A stretch of 35,393 bases of DNA, taken from the NCBI GenBank assembly GCA_021840555.1, contig JAKBXW010000010.1:1-35393 (forward strand), read 5' to 3'. The translations under genes and the position numbers were made by a program. The notes under the pieces are model-generated. The model saw only the letters and a program-made list of their open reading frames with translations. It had not been told where the DNA came from and made no database searches. Shown piece by piece: positions 1-7,328 of the stretch. Source of the DNA: Nitrospirota bacterium (GTDB lineage Bacteria; Nitrospirota; Leptospirillia; Leptospirillales; Leptospirillaceae). Position 1 is the first letter of the stretch, and every line of letters starts with the position of its first letter.

Positions 1-206
1 TCGTCCGCTGCGAGAGAATCGCGGGTGGGATCATCGCCGCCGCAAAGGATGTCAAGCTCCATGTTCCCCTTGTGGTTCGTCTCCAGGGGACCAATGCGAA
101 AGAAGGAAGAGAAATGCTTCGCGACTCCGGATTGAATTTGCAGGTGGCAGAGGAGCTCTTCGAAGGAGCGGAAAAAATCGTTCTGGCCGTGAAAGGAGCA
201 AAATGA
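1..206 (+). CDS. sucC: Succinyl-CoA synthetase beta subunit (C-terminal end, partial)
   Basis: Only the last 67 codons are in the window, read in the frame that starts at base 3 and stops at TGA 204-206. The translation contains a [19 protein letters not shown] stretch and then a DSGLN stretch, which match the C-terminal CoA-ligase domain of SucC. SucC carries the ATP-grasp nucleotide-binding domain and pairs with SucD to interconvert succinyl-CoA and succinate with ATP or GTP in the TCA cycle. The stop overlaps the sucD start as ATGA, which implies translational coupling and a sucCD operon. The start, promoter and nucleotide-specificity residues lie outside the window. Confidence 0.9.
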   Translation, partial: VRCERIAGGIIAAAKDVKLHVPLVVRLQGTNAKEGREMLRDSGLNLQVAEELFEGAEKIVLAVKGAK

Positions 207-1123
207 GCATTCTTGTCGACCGGTCCACCCGGGTGATCGTTCAGGGGATTACCGGAAAGGAAGGAAGTTACCATGCCATGGCCTGTCGGGACTATGGGAC
301 GCTCGTTCTGGGCGGTGTCACCCCGGGCAAGGGAGGTACGGTCCATGAAGGCTTTCCCGTCTGGGATTCCGTAAGGGATGCCGTCGACGCGGTTCATCCG
401 GATGTCTCCCTGATCTTTGTCCCGCCGGCTTTTGCCGCAGATGCCATTCTGGAGGCGGCGGACGCGGGAATCGGCCTGATCGTCTGCATCACGGAGGGGA
501 TTCCTGTTCAGGACATGATGCGGGTTCGCCGCATTCTCGACATCAAAAACGAAGAGGGGGAGGAGATTCGCCTCATCGGTCCCAACTGCCCGGGAATCAT
601 CACTCCTGACGGGGCAAAAATCGGAATCATGCCCGGCTATATCCACAAGCGGGGGCGGGTCGGGGTCGTCTCCCGCAGCGGAACGCTGACCTACGAGGCG
701 GTCTGGCAACTGACCCAGCTGGGTCTCGGAGAATCGACCTGCGTGGGCATCGGAGGAGATCCGATCCGGGGCCTCAACTTTCGTGAGGTTCTCTCCCTTT
801 TCGAAAAGGACCCTGAGACGGAAGCCATCGTCATGATCGGAGAAATTGGAGGAGATGACGAGGAGAAGGCGGCTGCCTATGCCCGGGCTCATATGACAAA
901 GCCGATCATCGGCTTCATCGCCGGACTGACGGCCCCCCCCGGGCGACGGATGGGTCACGCCGGCGCCATCGTTTCAGGAGGGAAGGGCTCGGCCAGGGAC
1001 AAGATGAAGGCCCTGGAGTCCTATGGCGTCATTGTCGTGGATAATCCGTCCGTGATTGGTCGGACCGTGGCCGAAACCCTCAAGTCGGGATCCTATCGGA
1101 GGGTCCCGGCCTGTCACGGGTAA
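203..1123 (+). CDS. sucD: Succinyl-CoA synthetase alpha subunit
   Basis: The 306-residue product catalyses the CoA- and phosphohistidine-dependent half of succinyl-CoA synthesis or cleavage together with SucC. The N-terminal CoA-binding Rossmann domain shows [11 protein letters not shown] at about residues 15-25. The ligase signature [11 protein letters not shown] lies near 157-167 and GIGGDP near 182-187. The phosphorylated active-site histidine is His252 in [12 protein letters not shown]. It is slightly longer than the usual 290 or so residues because of a short acidic insert (NEEGEE, about 116-121) and a C-terminal extension. The ATG overlaps the sucC stop. Citryl-CoA synthetase subunits are homologous, and some reductive-TCA bacteria have them, but the length and close match to SucD favour succinyl-CoA synthetase. 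It is followed by a strong terminator. Confidence 0.93.
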   Translation: MSILVDRSTRVIVQGITGKEGSYHAMACRDYGTLVLGGVTPGKGGTVHEGFPVWDSVRDAVDAVHPDVSLIFVPPAFAADAILEAADAGIGLIVCITEGIPVQDMMRVRRILDIKNEEGEEIRLIGPNCPGIITPDGAKIGIMPGYIHKRGRVGVVSRSGTLTYEAVWQLTQLGLGESTCVGIGGDPIRGLNFREVLSLFEKDPETEAIVMIGEIGGDDEEKAAAYARAHMTKPIIGFIAGLTAPPGRRMGHAGAIVSGGKGSARDKMKALESYGVIVVDNPSVIGRTVAETLKSGSYRRVPACHG

Positions 1124-1220
1124 CCGGGATTACCAAAAAAGTTAAAGGATAGAATATCGCCTCTAAAAGCAGGGGAAGGGGATATGGCTCCTTCCCCCCT
1201 CTTCTTGGTAAGGATGTTTG

Positions 1221-1252
1221 CGAAAAAGGCCTCCCACGGGAGGCCTTTTTCG
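1221..1252. terminator. Bidirectional intrinsic terminator between sucD and the lipoprotein gene
   Basis: This is a perfect inverted repeat with 15-nt arms (1221-1235 and 1238-1252) and a GC-rich core AGGCCTCCC/GGGAGGCCT. A-tracts on the left and T-tracts on the right mean it can work on both strands. It sits between two convergent genes, the expected place for a shared terminator. A second, weaker hairpin, GGGGAAGG/CCTTCCCC (1172-1179 and 1190-1197), lies just upstream without a T-run. Confidence 0.88.
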
Positions 1253-1270
1253 ATTTGGAAGGGATGACTC

Positions 1271-1837
1271 CTACTCTCCCGAGGAGGTGTAGTGATTGGT
1301 GGGGGAAACGCCTCCGGGAAGCGGGACGATGAGCCGAACTTCGTCGTATGTGGCCGTCTGGGGATAGGAGTACGACAGATGAAGGATCAGTTTTCGGGGT
1401 GTCGGCGGAGGCCCCGGAAGGACAAAAAGCAGTGGAACCGTCTTCTTTGAAATGGCTGGAACCACCCAGTCCTTGTGCGACATGTAATGGTCTGTCCATT
1501 CCGTCTTCCAGGAAGCGGGATAGAGGTCTTTGAAGGGTTTGCTGGCGTTTTCGAGAATGAAGCGAAAACTTTTCTTCCCTCTCAGGCGGAAATGCTGGTC
1601 GTTGGCCGTCAGGTCGAGGATGTTTTCCCGGAGATGGATTCGTAGGGTTCGGGATCCCTTGTCCTCGATCTCGATCGGGAGAAGGATGTAGGTCATCCCG
1701 TTTTTCTCTTCCATCATCGGTGCCGATGGATGAAACGCAAGAGGAGAATGGGTTCGGATGGTACAGGAAGACAAAAGAATCAGGGACAGGACCAGACAAC
1801 CTGCTTTTCCGGCCAGCCCTTGGAGCAGACGCTTCAT
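1271..1837 (-). CDS. Small lipoprotein of unknown function
   Basis: The 188-residue product begins with a lipoprotein signal peptide: basic start MKRLLQG, a hydrophobic stretch LVLSLILL, and a lipobox LSSC with the cysteine near residue 25. It should therefore be lipidated and placed in an envelope membrane. The start at 1837 was chosen because it places the basic residues directly before the hydrophobic core; an upstream in-frame start would add about 20 odd basic residues. The mature part looks beta-rich (alternating hydrophobic strands such as YILLPIEIED and KLILHLSYSY) with a Pro-rich turn before the last strands. No family was recognised. It follows the FmdB-type gene by 29 nt on the same strand, so the two are probably co-transcribed. 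It resembles the protein at 33621-34244 in general layout only. Confidence 0.75.
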   Translation of the reverse strand: MKRLLQGLAGKAGCLVLSLILLSSCTIRTHSPLAFHPSAPMMEEKNGMTYILLPIEIEDKGSRTLRIHLRENILDLTANDQHFRLRGKKSFRFILENASKPFKDLYPASWKTEWTDHYMSHKDWVVPAISKKTVPLLFVLPGPPPTPRKLILHLSYSYPQTATYDEVRLIVPLPGGVSPTNHYTSSGE

Positions 1838-1866
1838 CAGATTTCTTTCGGGGAAAAGGTCGATTG

Positions 1867-2103
1867 TCAACCGCAGCCGCATCCGCCGCCGCAACATCCA
1901 CCGCCGCCGGACGGCTGGGTTGCAGGGGGGGCAAATTCTGATCCGGGCGATCCGGCCACTGCGCTGGCGAACGAAGATGGGATCTTCCGAAGGTCAAGGC
2001 TCTTGCATTTCTGGCACTCCGTCTCCCCGGGCCCGGTACGGATCGATTGCAGAATTGAAAAGACATTGCCGCAGGTATTGCAGGCATATTCATAGATAGG
2101 CAT
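1867..2103 (-). CDS. FmdB-family zinc-ribbon protein
   Basis: The 78-residue protein starts MPIYEYACNTCGNVF, the standard opening of the FmdB regulatory-protein family. Two CxxC pairs (CNTC near 8-11 and CQKC near 31-34) form a zinc ribbon. The C-terminal third is low-complexity and ends in a Gly/Cys-rich tail with further CC and CGC groups, also common in the family. The start at 2103 follows a strong GGAGGG site; an upstream in-frame GTG at 2118 is less likely. FmdB proteins were named after a putative regulator of formamidase/amidase genes, but most have no known role. It is the first gene of a two-gene minus-strand unit divergent from the dcw cluster. Confidence 0.88.
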   Translation of the reverse strand: MPIYEYACNTCGNVFSILQSIRTGPGETECQKCKSLDLRKIPSSFASAVAGSPGSEFAPPATQPSGGGGCCGGGCGCG

Positions 2104-2235
2104 CTGATCCCTCCTCACATTGTGTTCCAGTCACTGCTCATTTTCTCACACCAACCCCCCTTCTTCAAGCAGGGCTTCCCGGGCTCGAGCAGTCATCTCC
2201 CTTTCCGGAGCCTGAAGATATATTGTGGGAAAAGA

Positions 2236-2263
2236 TTGACAGATCAATTCCTCTCTCTATAAT
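2236..2263 (+). promoter_or_regulatory. Consensus sigma-70 promoter of the dcw cluster
   Basis: TTGACA (2236-2241) and TATAAT (2258-2263) are separated by 16 nt. Both hexamers match the sigma-70 consensus perfectly. A start site near 2270 gives a leader of about 30 nt to mraZ. The MraZ repeats lie from the predicted start site to the mraZ start codon. Confidence 0.88.
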
Positions 2264-2264
2264 G

Positions 2265-2300
2265 ATTGGTGAATGGTGGGGAAAGGTGGGGGAGAGTGGA
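2265..2300 (+). promoter_or_regulatory. MraZ operator: direct repeats with 10-nt period
   Basis: GGTGGG at 2275-2280 and 2285-2290 is followed by AGTGGA at 2295-2300, with a degenerate ATTGGT at 2265-2270. The repeats are spaced exactly one helical turn apart. MraZ in E. coli is known to bind TGGGN direct repeats with 5-nt spacers just downstream of its own promoter, which is the same arrangement. The second repeat overlaps the mraZ ribosome-binding site, and the last repeat ends on the A of the mraZ ATG. Autorepression of the cluster by MraZ is the likely function. Confidence 0.85.
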
Positions 2301-2743
2301 TGGGGTTTTTTCGAGGACGATTTCTCCATAGTCTGGACTCCAAGGGAAGGGTCGCAATCCCCCAGCGCTTCCGCGAGGCATTGGATGGAGCAGGGGAGGA
2401 GCTTCGCCTTGTCATGACCGTCGATCCCGAGGGATGTCTGGTGGTCTATCCGGAAGCGGCCTGGATGGAGCTCGAGCGCAAGTGGGAAGATCTTCCTCAA
2501 ATGAACGACGATCTCAAAACCTACCTTCGCTTCATGGTCGGATGGGCTTCCGAAGGGCTTCTGGACCGACAGGGAAGGATCCTTGTGCCGCCCCCCCTGA
2601 GGGAGTATGCGGGTCTGGATCACGAGGTCTGGTTTGTGGGACTTCTCCACAAGTTCGAAATCTGGAACGGAGAGCGATTGGGGGCGGCGACCGGTCCTGA
2701 CAAGGTCCGCTCCGTCACACAGAAACTTTCCGGACTCTTTTGA
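2300..2743 (+). CDS. mraZ: Transcriptional regulator MraZ
   Basis: The 147-residue protein contains the two SpoVT/AbrB-like halves typical of MraZ: FRGRFLHSLDSKGRVAIP near residues 3-20 and EGLLDRQGRILVPPPLREYAGL in the second half. MraZ forms a ring-shaped oligomer that binds repeats in the dcw promoter and represses the operon. The start at 2300 is preceded by GGGGGAG at 7-8 nt and gives the family-typical N-terminus; an earlier in-frame start at 2273 would lie inside the operator. The stop overlaps the rsmH start as TGATG. Confidence 0.95.
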   Translation: MGFFRGRFLHSLDSKGRVAIPQRFREALDGAGEELRLVMTVDPEGCLVVYPEAAWMELERKWEDLPQMNDDLKTYLRFMVGWASEGLLDRQGRILVPPPLREYAGLDHEVWFVGLLHKFEIWNGERLGAATGPDKVRSVTQKLSGLF

Positions 2744-3657
2744 TGGAATCTTCCGATGCTCAGGACCGCGTGACACATCGGCCCGTCATGCTGCCAGAAG
2801 CGCTTGCGTGGCTCGAAATCCGGCAGGATCACTGGTATGTCGATGCCAATCTTGGCGGAGGCGGTCACACACGGGCCATTCTGGAGCGGGGAGGGCGCGT
2901 ACTGGCCATAGACCGGGACGCGAAGGCCGTGGAGCGGTTCCTGGAGGAATCTGCGAACCGGTATGCCGGACGCATTCGGGTGATCCGGGGGAACAACGCC
3001 GAGATCGCCAGACATGTTCATGAGTCGGGAATTACCGTTTCAGGGATCCTGTTCGATCTTGGATGGTCGACGCTTCAGGGAGAAGAGTCAGAGAGAGGCT
3101 TGTCTTTCTCGGAGGAAGGTCCTCTGGACATGCGCCTGGACGACACAACCCCGGAAACGGCGGGAGATCTTCTCGAGCGATTGCCGGAGGGCGATCTTGC
3201 CGACCTGTTTTCGGAGGGTGACGAACCCCTGGCGGTTCCCATTGCCCGGGCGCTCGTTCAGGCAAGAAAGGCCGGTCGACTTCCCAGAACGACGGTAGAT
3301 CTGGCCGCCTTTGTATCCGGTGTTTACTACCGCAAGGGGTTTCGCAGGAGTAAAAGGCACCCGGCGACGCGCGTCTTCATGGCTCTCCGGATCCGGGTCA
3401 ACCGCGAGTACGAGAATCTCGAAGAATCGCTTTCCGGATCCCGGCAGATTCTCGCGGAAAATGGGGGAAGGCTTTTGGTTCTGACCTTTCACTCGGGGGA
3501 AGACCGGATTGTGAAACGGACTTTCCGGCAATGGGTCATGGAAGGAACTGCGGCCTTTCTTTTTCGGAAGTCTCTCTCTCCCGGAGAGGAGGAGGTCCGG
3601 GAGAATCCTCGGTCGAGGAGCGCCAGACTGCGGGGGGTAAGCTTTGGTGGCCCCTAG
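2743..3657 (+). CDS. rsmH: 16S rRNA (cytosine-1402-N4)-methyltransferase
   Basis: The 304-residue product is RsmH (MraW). It uses S-adenosylmethionine to methylate N4 of C1402 in the decoding centre of 16S rRNA. The family opening THRPVMLPEAL is followed by the SAM motif VDANLGGGGHTRAIL near residues 33-47. ILFDLGWST and a late FHSGEDRIVKRTF segment are both diagnostic. The start chosen is the ATG at 2743, which overlaps the mraZ stop by one base; a TTG lies one codon earlier. Position right after mraZ is standard. The 3' end overlaps the start of ftsL. Confidence 0.96.
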   Translation: MESSDAQDRVTHRPVMLPEALAWLEIRQDHWYVDANLGGGGHTRAILERGGRVLAIDRDAKAVERFLEESANRYAGRIRVIRGNNAEIARHVHESGITVSGILFDLGWSTLQGEESERGLSFSEEGPLDMRLDDTTPETAGDLLERLPEGDLADLFSEGDEPLAVPIARALVQARKAGRLPRTTVDLAAFVSGVYYRKGFRRSKRHPATRVFMALRIRVNREYENLEESLSGSRQILAENGGRLLVLTFHSGEDRIVKRTFRQWVMEGTAAFLFRKSLSPGEEEVRENPRSRSARLRGVSFGGP

Positions 3658-3931
3658 TCAGACGCCATTCTGGAAAAGACGCTCACTGGCGTTCTTTTTT
3701 TTCGTTTTCGGGATTTTTGGCCTCCTGGGTGCGATGTCTGTCAGTATCGAATCGGTTCGGGTCAAGCGTCATGTCACCCTTCTGAACTCGGAAGCGGCGA
3801 GGGCCGAATCCCGGGAAAAAGAACTCGAAGAGGATATGATCGGGCTCACGAGGGAATCCCGTCTGCGGGGATACGCCCGTGCGAATCATCTTGAAAGGGC
3901 CTTGCCGGCAGAGGTGCTTTATCTTCCGTAG
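3647..3931 (+). CDS. ftsL: Cell division protein FtsL-like
   Basis: The 94-residue protein has the FtsL plan: a short basic cytoplasmic tail (WKRRS), one strong transmembrane helix (about 14-34, AFFFFVFGIFGLLGAM), then a heptad-like periplasmic segment with many Glu/Arg/Leu, ending in LERALPAEVLYLP. FtsL forms a complex with FtsQ and FtsB and helps activate FtsW-FtsI. Sequence conservation is poor in this family, so the call rests mainly on architecture and position between rsmH and ftsI. The start is GTG 3647 or the adjacent TTG 3644, both after a GGGGGG site. It overlaps the end of rsmH. Confidence 0.82.
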   Translation: MAPSQTPFWKRRSLAFFFFVFGIFGLLGAMSVSIESVRVKRHVTLLNSEAARAESREKELEEDMIGLTRESRLRGYARANHLERALPAEVLYLP

Positions 3932-3952
3932 TTTCGATTAACCCTCCATTCC

Positions 3953-3975
3953 GGACGATTTCTTTCACATCGTCC
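3953..3975 (+). other. Small hairpin in the ftsL-ftsI gap
   Basis: GGACGAT (3953-3959) and ATCGTCC (3969-3975) form a perfect 7-bp stem with a 9-nt loop. It ends just before the AAGG ribosome-binding site of ftsI (3977-3980). There is no T-run, so it is not a terminator. It could affect ftsI translation or mRNA processing; function is inferred only. Confidence 0.45.
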
Positions 3976-3988
3976 TAAGGTCCTTCCC

Positions 3989-5692
3989 ATGAAGAGACGG
4001 ACAACGTTTGCAGTCATCATCGTCATGGCAGGCTTTGCCGTCATCCTGGGGCGTCTCTTCATTCTGCAGATTCTGGATTCTCCCCTTTATCTTTCCCTGT
4101 CACGAAGCGAACGGGAACGTCTTGGAACGGTGGAGGGGGCCCGGGGAATGATTCTGTCGGCCGACGGCCATCCACTGGCGGACAACCGGACCGTCCTGAG
4201 CCTTGCGGCGGATCCCCTCCAGATTCGACGTTATCAGAACCCTACGCTTCTTGCCGCACAGCTGGGTCCTGTTCTTGGAATCCCGGCGTCGGAGATCCGC
4301 AAAGAAATCTCCGGGCGCAGGCGTTTCGTCTGGATCAAGCACGGGATCGGCGAGGCGGAGCGAAAACGGATCGGAAAGCGGATCCGTGGGCTTTACATCC
4401 TTCCGGAAAAACGGCGCACCTATCCGTATGGATCCATTTTCCGATCGGTCATCGGCCGGATTCGCTCCGACGGGACGGCCGTATCCGGCCTTGAAAAGGG
4501 GTATGATAACTTCCTGCGAGGGAAGGAGGGGCGGATTGTCCGGGAGGTTTCGGCGCGGGGACGCTCTTACTTCCAGACGGAATCGGACAATGCGGAGGCC
4601 CTTTCAGGCGATTCGCTCGAAACGACTCTGGTCGCAAGTCTCCAGGAATACTCCCAGGACGTTCTCGATGAAGAGGTGCGTTCCGTGGATGCCGAGGGCG
4701 GCATCGTGGTGGTCATGGATCCCAGGACAGGGGCCCTTCTCGCCCTGGCGTCCAGGGTTTCAGGGCGATGGGCAGGGCCGACTCCCGGAGTCTCGCTTGT
4801 CTACGAACCCGGCTCCATCTTCAAGCTGGTGACGGCCAGTGCGGCGTTGAACGAGAACCGTGTCTCCCCGGAGGACACCTTTTTTTGCTACAACGGGACG
4901 ATGCCCATTCCCGGAGGGTTTCTGCATGACGCGGAGCCCTATGGGACGCTGTCCCTCGGCGGCATTCTCGCCCATTCGAGCAACATCGGGATCTCGCAGG
5001 TGGCTCTTCGCCTCGGCCCGACGACGTTCGAGCGGTATATCCGAGCCTTCGGATTCGGCAAAAAGACCGGGATCGATTTTCCCGGAGAATCGAGCGGTCT
5101 GTTCCGCGGAAGCCGACGCTGGTCAAAGCGTTCCCTCTATACCATCGCCATGGGCCAGGAAATTGGCGTAACCCCCATCCAGCTTGCAACGGCCGTCAGC
5201 GCGATCGCTAACGGAGGACGTCTGATGCGCCCCTATCTGGTGTCACGGGTGCTCGCTCCTGGCGGGAAGGTGCTGTATGAGCACCGACCCCAATTCGTGC
5301 GTCGCGTCATTTCGGAGAAAACCTCCCGGATTCTTCTGGCCCTTCTGACGGGAGTCGTCTCCCCCGACGGGACTGGGGCGAATGCGGCCATTACCGGGTT
5401 CAATATCGCGGGAAAAACGGGAACGGCCGAGGTCTATGATCCCGAGAAGCGCGTCTACTCGAGGACCAGGACGGTCGACTCCTTTGTCGGGATTCTCCCG
5501 GTGGACAATCCCAGACTCGTGGTCCTGGTGGTTGTGATCCAGCCGAAGGGAATTTCCTGGGGCGGGACGGTGGCGGCCCCTCTTTTCCGGAAAGTGGCGG
5601 AGATGGCCCTCGTCCATTTCAGGATTCCCTCCAGCTCTCCGGGTTTGTCCGGAGGCACGGTGGCCAGGGTCGACCTGCCGCAGAGCCGGTGA
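3989..5692 (+). CDS. ftsI: Septal peptidoglycan transpeptidase (class B penicillin-binding protein 3)
   Basis: The 567-residue class B PBP cross-links septal peptidoglycan in the periplasm, working with FtsW. An N-terminal signal anchor (about 7-29) is followed by the dimerisation/pedestal domain starting near RGMILSADGHPLADN. The transpeptidase domain has all three motifs: SIFK with nucleophile Ser276, SSN at 330-332, and KTGTA at 476-480. No PASTA repeats follow. A small hairpin precedes the start, and an AAGG ribosome-binding site lies 8 nt upstream. The order ftsL-ftsI-murE is standard. Confidence 0.95.
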   Translation: MKRRTTFAVIIVMAGFAVILGRLFILQILDSPLYLSLSRSERERLGTVEGARGMILSADGHPLADNRTVLSLAADPLQIRRYQNPTLLAAQLGPVLGIPASEIRKEISGRRRFVWIKHGIGEAERKRIGKRIRGLYILPEKRRTYPYGSIFRSVIGRIRSDGTAVSGLEKGYDNFLRGKEGRIVREVSARGRSYFQTESDNAEALSGDSLETTLVASLQEYSQDVLDEEVRSVDAEGGIVVVMDPRTGALLALASRVSGRWAGPTPGVSLVYEPGSIFKLVTASAALNENRVSPEDTFFCYNGTMPIPGGFLHDAEPYGTLSLGGILAHSSNIGISQVALRLGPTTFERYIRAFGFGKKTGIDFPGESSGLFRGSRRWSKRSLYTIAMGQEIGVTPIQLATAVSAIANGGRLMRPYLVSRVLAPGGKVLYEHRPQFVRRVISEKTSRILLALLTGVVSPDGTGANAAITGFNIAGKTGTAEVYDPEKRVYSRTRTVDSFVGILPVDNPRLVVLVVVIQPKGISWGGTVAAPLFRKVAEMALVHFRIPSSSPGLSGGTVARVDLPQSR

Positions 5693-5724
5693 GGGAAAAT
5701 TAAGGAAACTGTGCCCTGCGTCAT

Positions 5725-5752
5725 GGGACAAGCGGAGAACTTTTATTACAAT
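5725..5752 (+). promoter_or_regulatory. Possible internal promoter before murE
   Basis: GGGACA (5725-5730) and TACAAT (5747-5752) are 16 nt apart in the 100-nt ftsI-murE gap, one of the larger gaps in the cluster. The -10 is good (5 of 6) and the -35 is moderate (4 of 6). The same TACAAT -10 recurs before murC. Function is inferred from sequence match only. Confidence 0.42.
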
Positions 5753-5792
5753 CCCTCCTGATTCGGAGAATCGCCAAAGAGGAGCGTCGAGT

Positions 5793-7328
5793 ATGGGCAA
5801 GAATAAGGAAGCGACAAAAGGACGGGATTGGATGGGGCGCTTCCTTCCCCCACCGGCGACGGGGATCCTTCCGGAGTCCCTGTCCGGTCTTGGGGACGAC
5901 TCACGGACGCTGACTCAGGGAGCTCTATTTATATTGAGGTGCGGATCCACCTATGAGGAGAGCCATCTTCGGGAGGCCGTTCAAAAAGGGGCCGCGCTTC
6001 TCCTCGTTCCGGAGATCCATCTTCCCTCTGTCTCCCGTAAGCTTGGTGAATGGGGGGCGCCCATCCCCGTCTGTTCTGTTCCGGACATTCAGGAGGCGAC
6101 CGGAATCATCGCCTCCGCATGGTGGGACTTCCCCAGCCGGAATCTTCTGATTGTCGGAGTCACGGGAACCAACGGAAAAACGACCTCGAGTTTTCTGACC
6201 CGGGAGATTCTCGAGACGGCGGGCAAGCGGACCGGTCTGATCGGCACCGTCTGGTTCGATCTGGGGGAGGGTCTGGTCGAAGCTCCCCAGACAACTCCCG
6301 GCGCCCTGTTTCTCCAGGAATCGTTCGCGCGCGCCCGGGACAACGGACTTGCGGCGATCTCCATGGAAGTCTCATCCCACGCGCTCGATCAGGAACGTGT
6401 GGCCGGCACCTTCTTTTCGGCCGTCCACTTTACGAATCTGACCCGGGATCATCTCGACTATCACAAGACCTTCGAAGACTATTTCCTTGCGAAATCCCGA
6501 CTGGTTCTCTGGACCAACCCGGACGGAAGCCGCCCGCCGGCCGTGGTAAACGGCGATGATCCCTATGGAAAAAGGCTTTTGGTGACACTCCGGGAAAGCG
6601 GGCGAAAATGCCTGTCCTACGGACACGACCCCGCCTTCGACATCCACCCCGGAAAGGTCCGGATCTCCCTCGACGGCATCGAGGGGGAGGTTATGGTTCC
6701 CGGGGGTCGGATGCAAATCGCCTCCCCTCTCCCGGGCGACTTCAATCTCCAGAACATCATGGGATCCATCGGGTGCGCTCTTCTGTCGGGGATTCCTTCC
6801 GGAGAGATCGAGAGGGGAATCCGCTCCCTCTCCGGTGTCCCCGGACGCTTTGAAAGGGTCAATCCCGGAGGACCATTCGCAGTGATCGTGGATTACGCCC
6901 ATACCGACGACGCGCTCAGGAATATCCTCACGGCTCTCCGGCCTCTGACCCCTGGACGGATCATCACCGTTTTCGGGTGTGGAGGAGACCGGGACAGGGG
7001 CAAGCGTCCCCGGATGGGACGCGTGGCCGGGGAGCTGTCGGACCTCGTGATCCTGACCTCGGACAATCCCCGGACAGAGGCCCCCGGAGCGATCATGGAC
7101 GAAGTGGTCACGGGAATCCGGGAATCGGGAAAGGAGTTCCTCCGGGAAGAGGACCGGAAGACCGCCATCGAGAAGGCCATCGCCCTGGCCCGTTCCGGGG
7201 ATGCCGTCCTGATCGCGGGGAAGGGACACGAACCCTACCAGATCCTGGGAAAGACCAAGACCTCTTTCGACGATCGTCTTGTCGCACGGGAGATTTTGGG
7301 CAGCCAGAGCGGGGGGCATCGATCCTGA
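5793..7328 (+). CDS. murE: UDP-N-acetylmuramoyl-L-alanyl-D-glutamate--meso-diaminopimelate ligase
   Basis: The 511-residue cytoplasmic Mur ligase adds the third stem-peptide residue to UDP-MurNAc-L-Ala-D-Glu using ATP. The ATP-binding loop TGTNGKTT is at 124-131, the metal/carbamyl-lysine region around EVSSHALDQ near 192-200, and YHKTFEDYFLAK follows. DNPR at 424-427 is the signature for meso-diaminopimelate rather than lysine, so the cell wall should be of the Gram-negative A1-gamma type. The start at 5793 follows a GAGGAG site. The stop overlaps the murF ATG as TGATG. Confidence 0.96.
   Translation: MGKNKEATKGRDWMGRFLPPPATGILPESLSGLGDDSRTLTQGALFILRCGSTYEESHLREAVQKGAALLLVPEIHLPSVSRKLGEWGAPIPVCSVPDIQEATGIIASAWWDFPSRNLLIVGVTGTNGKTTSSFLTREILETAGKRTGLIGTVWFDLGEGLVEAPQTTPGALFLQESFARARDNGLAAISMEVSSHALDQERVAGTFFSAVHFTNLTRDHLDYHKTFEDYFLAKSRLVLWTNPDGSRPPAVVNGDDPYGKRLLVTLRESGRKCLSYGHDPAFDIHPGKVRISLDGIEGEVMVPGGRMQIASPLPGDFNLQNIMGSIGCALLSGIPSGEIERGIRSLSGVPGRFERVNPGGPFAVIVDYAHTDDALRNILTALRPLTPGRIITVFGCGGDRDRGKRPRMGRVAGELSDLVILTSDNPRTEAPGAIMDEVVTGIRESGKEFLREEDRKTAIEKAIALARSGDAVLIAGKGHEPYQILGKTKTSFDDRLVAREILGSQSGGHRS

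Noticed and set aside
203-1123. Reading sucD as a citryl-CoA synthetase subunit
   Set aside because: The length and the close match to SucD motifs ([22 protein letters not shown]), plus a SucC-like partner, fit succinyl-CoA synthetase better.
1172-1197. Hairpin GGGGAAGG/CCTTCCCC after sucD
   Set aside because: No T-run follows; the stronger perfect repeat just downstream explains termination.
1080-2093. A 337-codon minus-strand frame overlapping the lipoprotein and FmdB-type genes
   Set aside because: It crosses the strong terminator at 1221-1252 and overlaps two better genes on the same strand in another frame; no motif.
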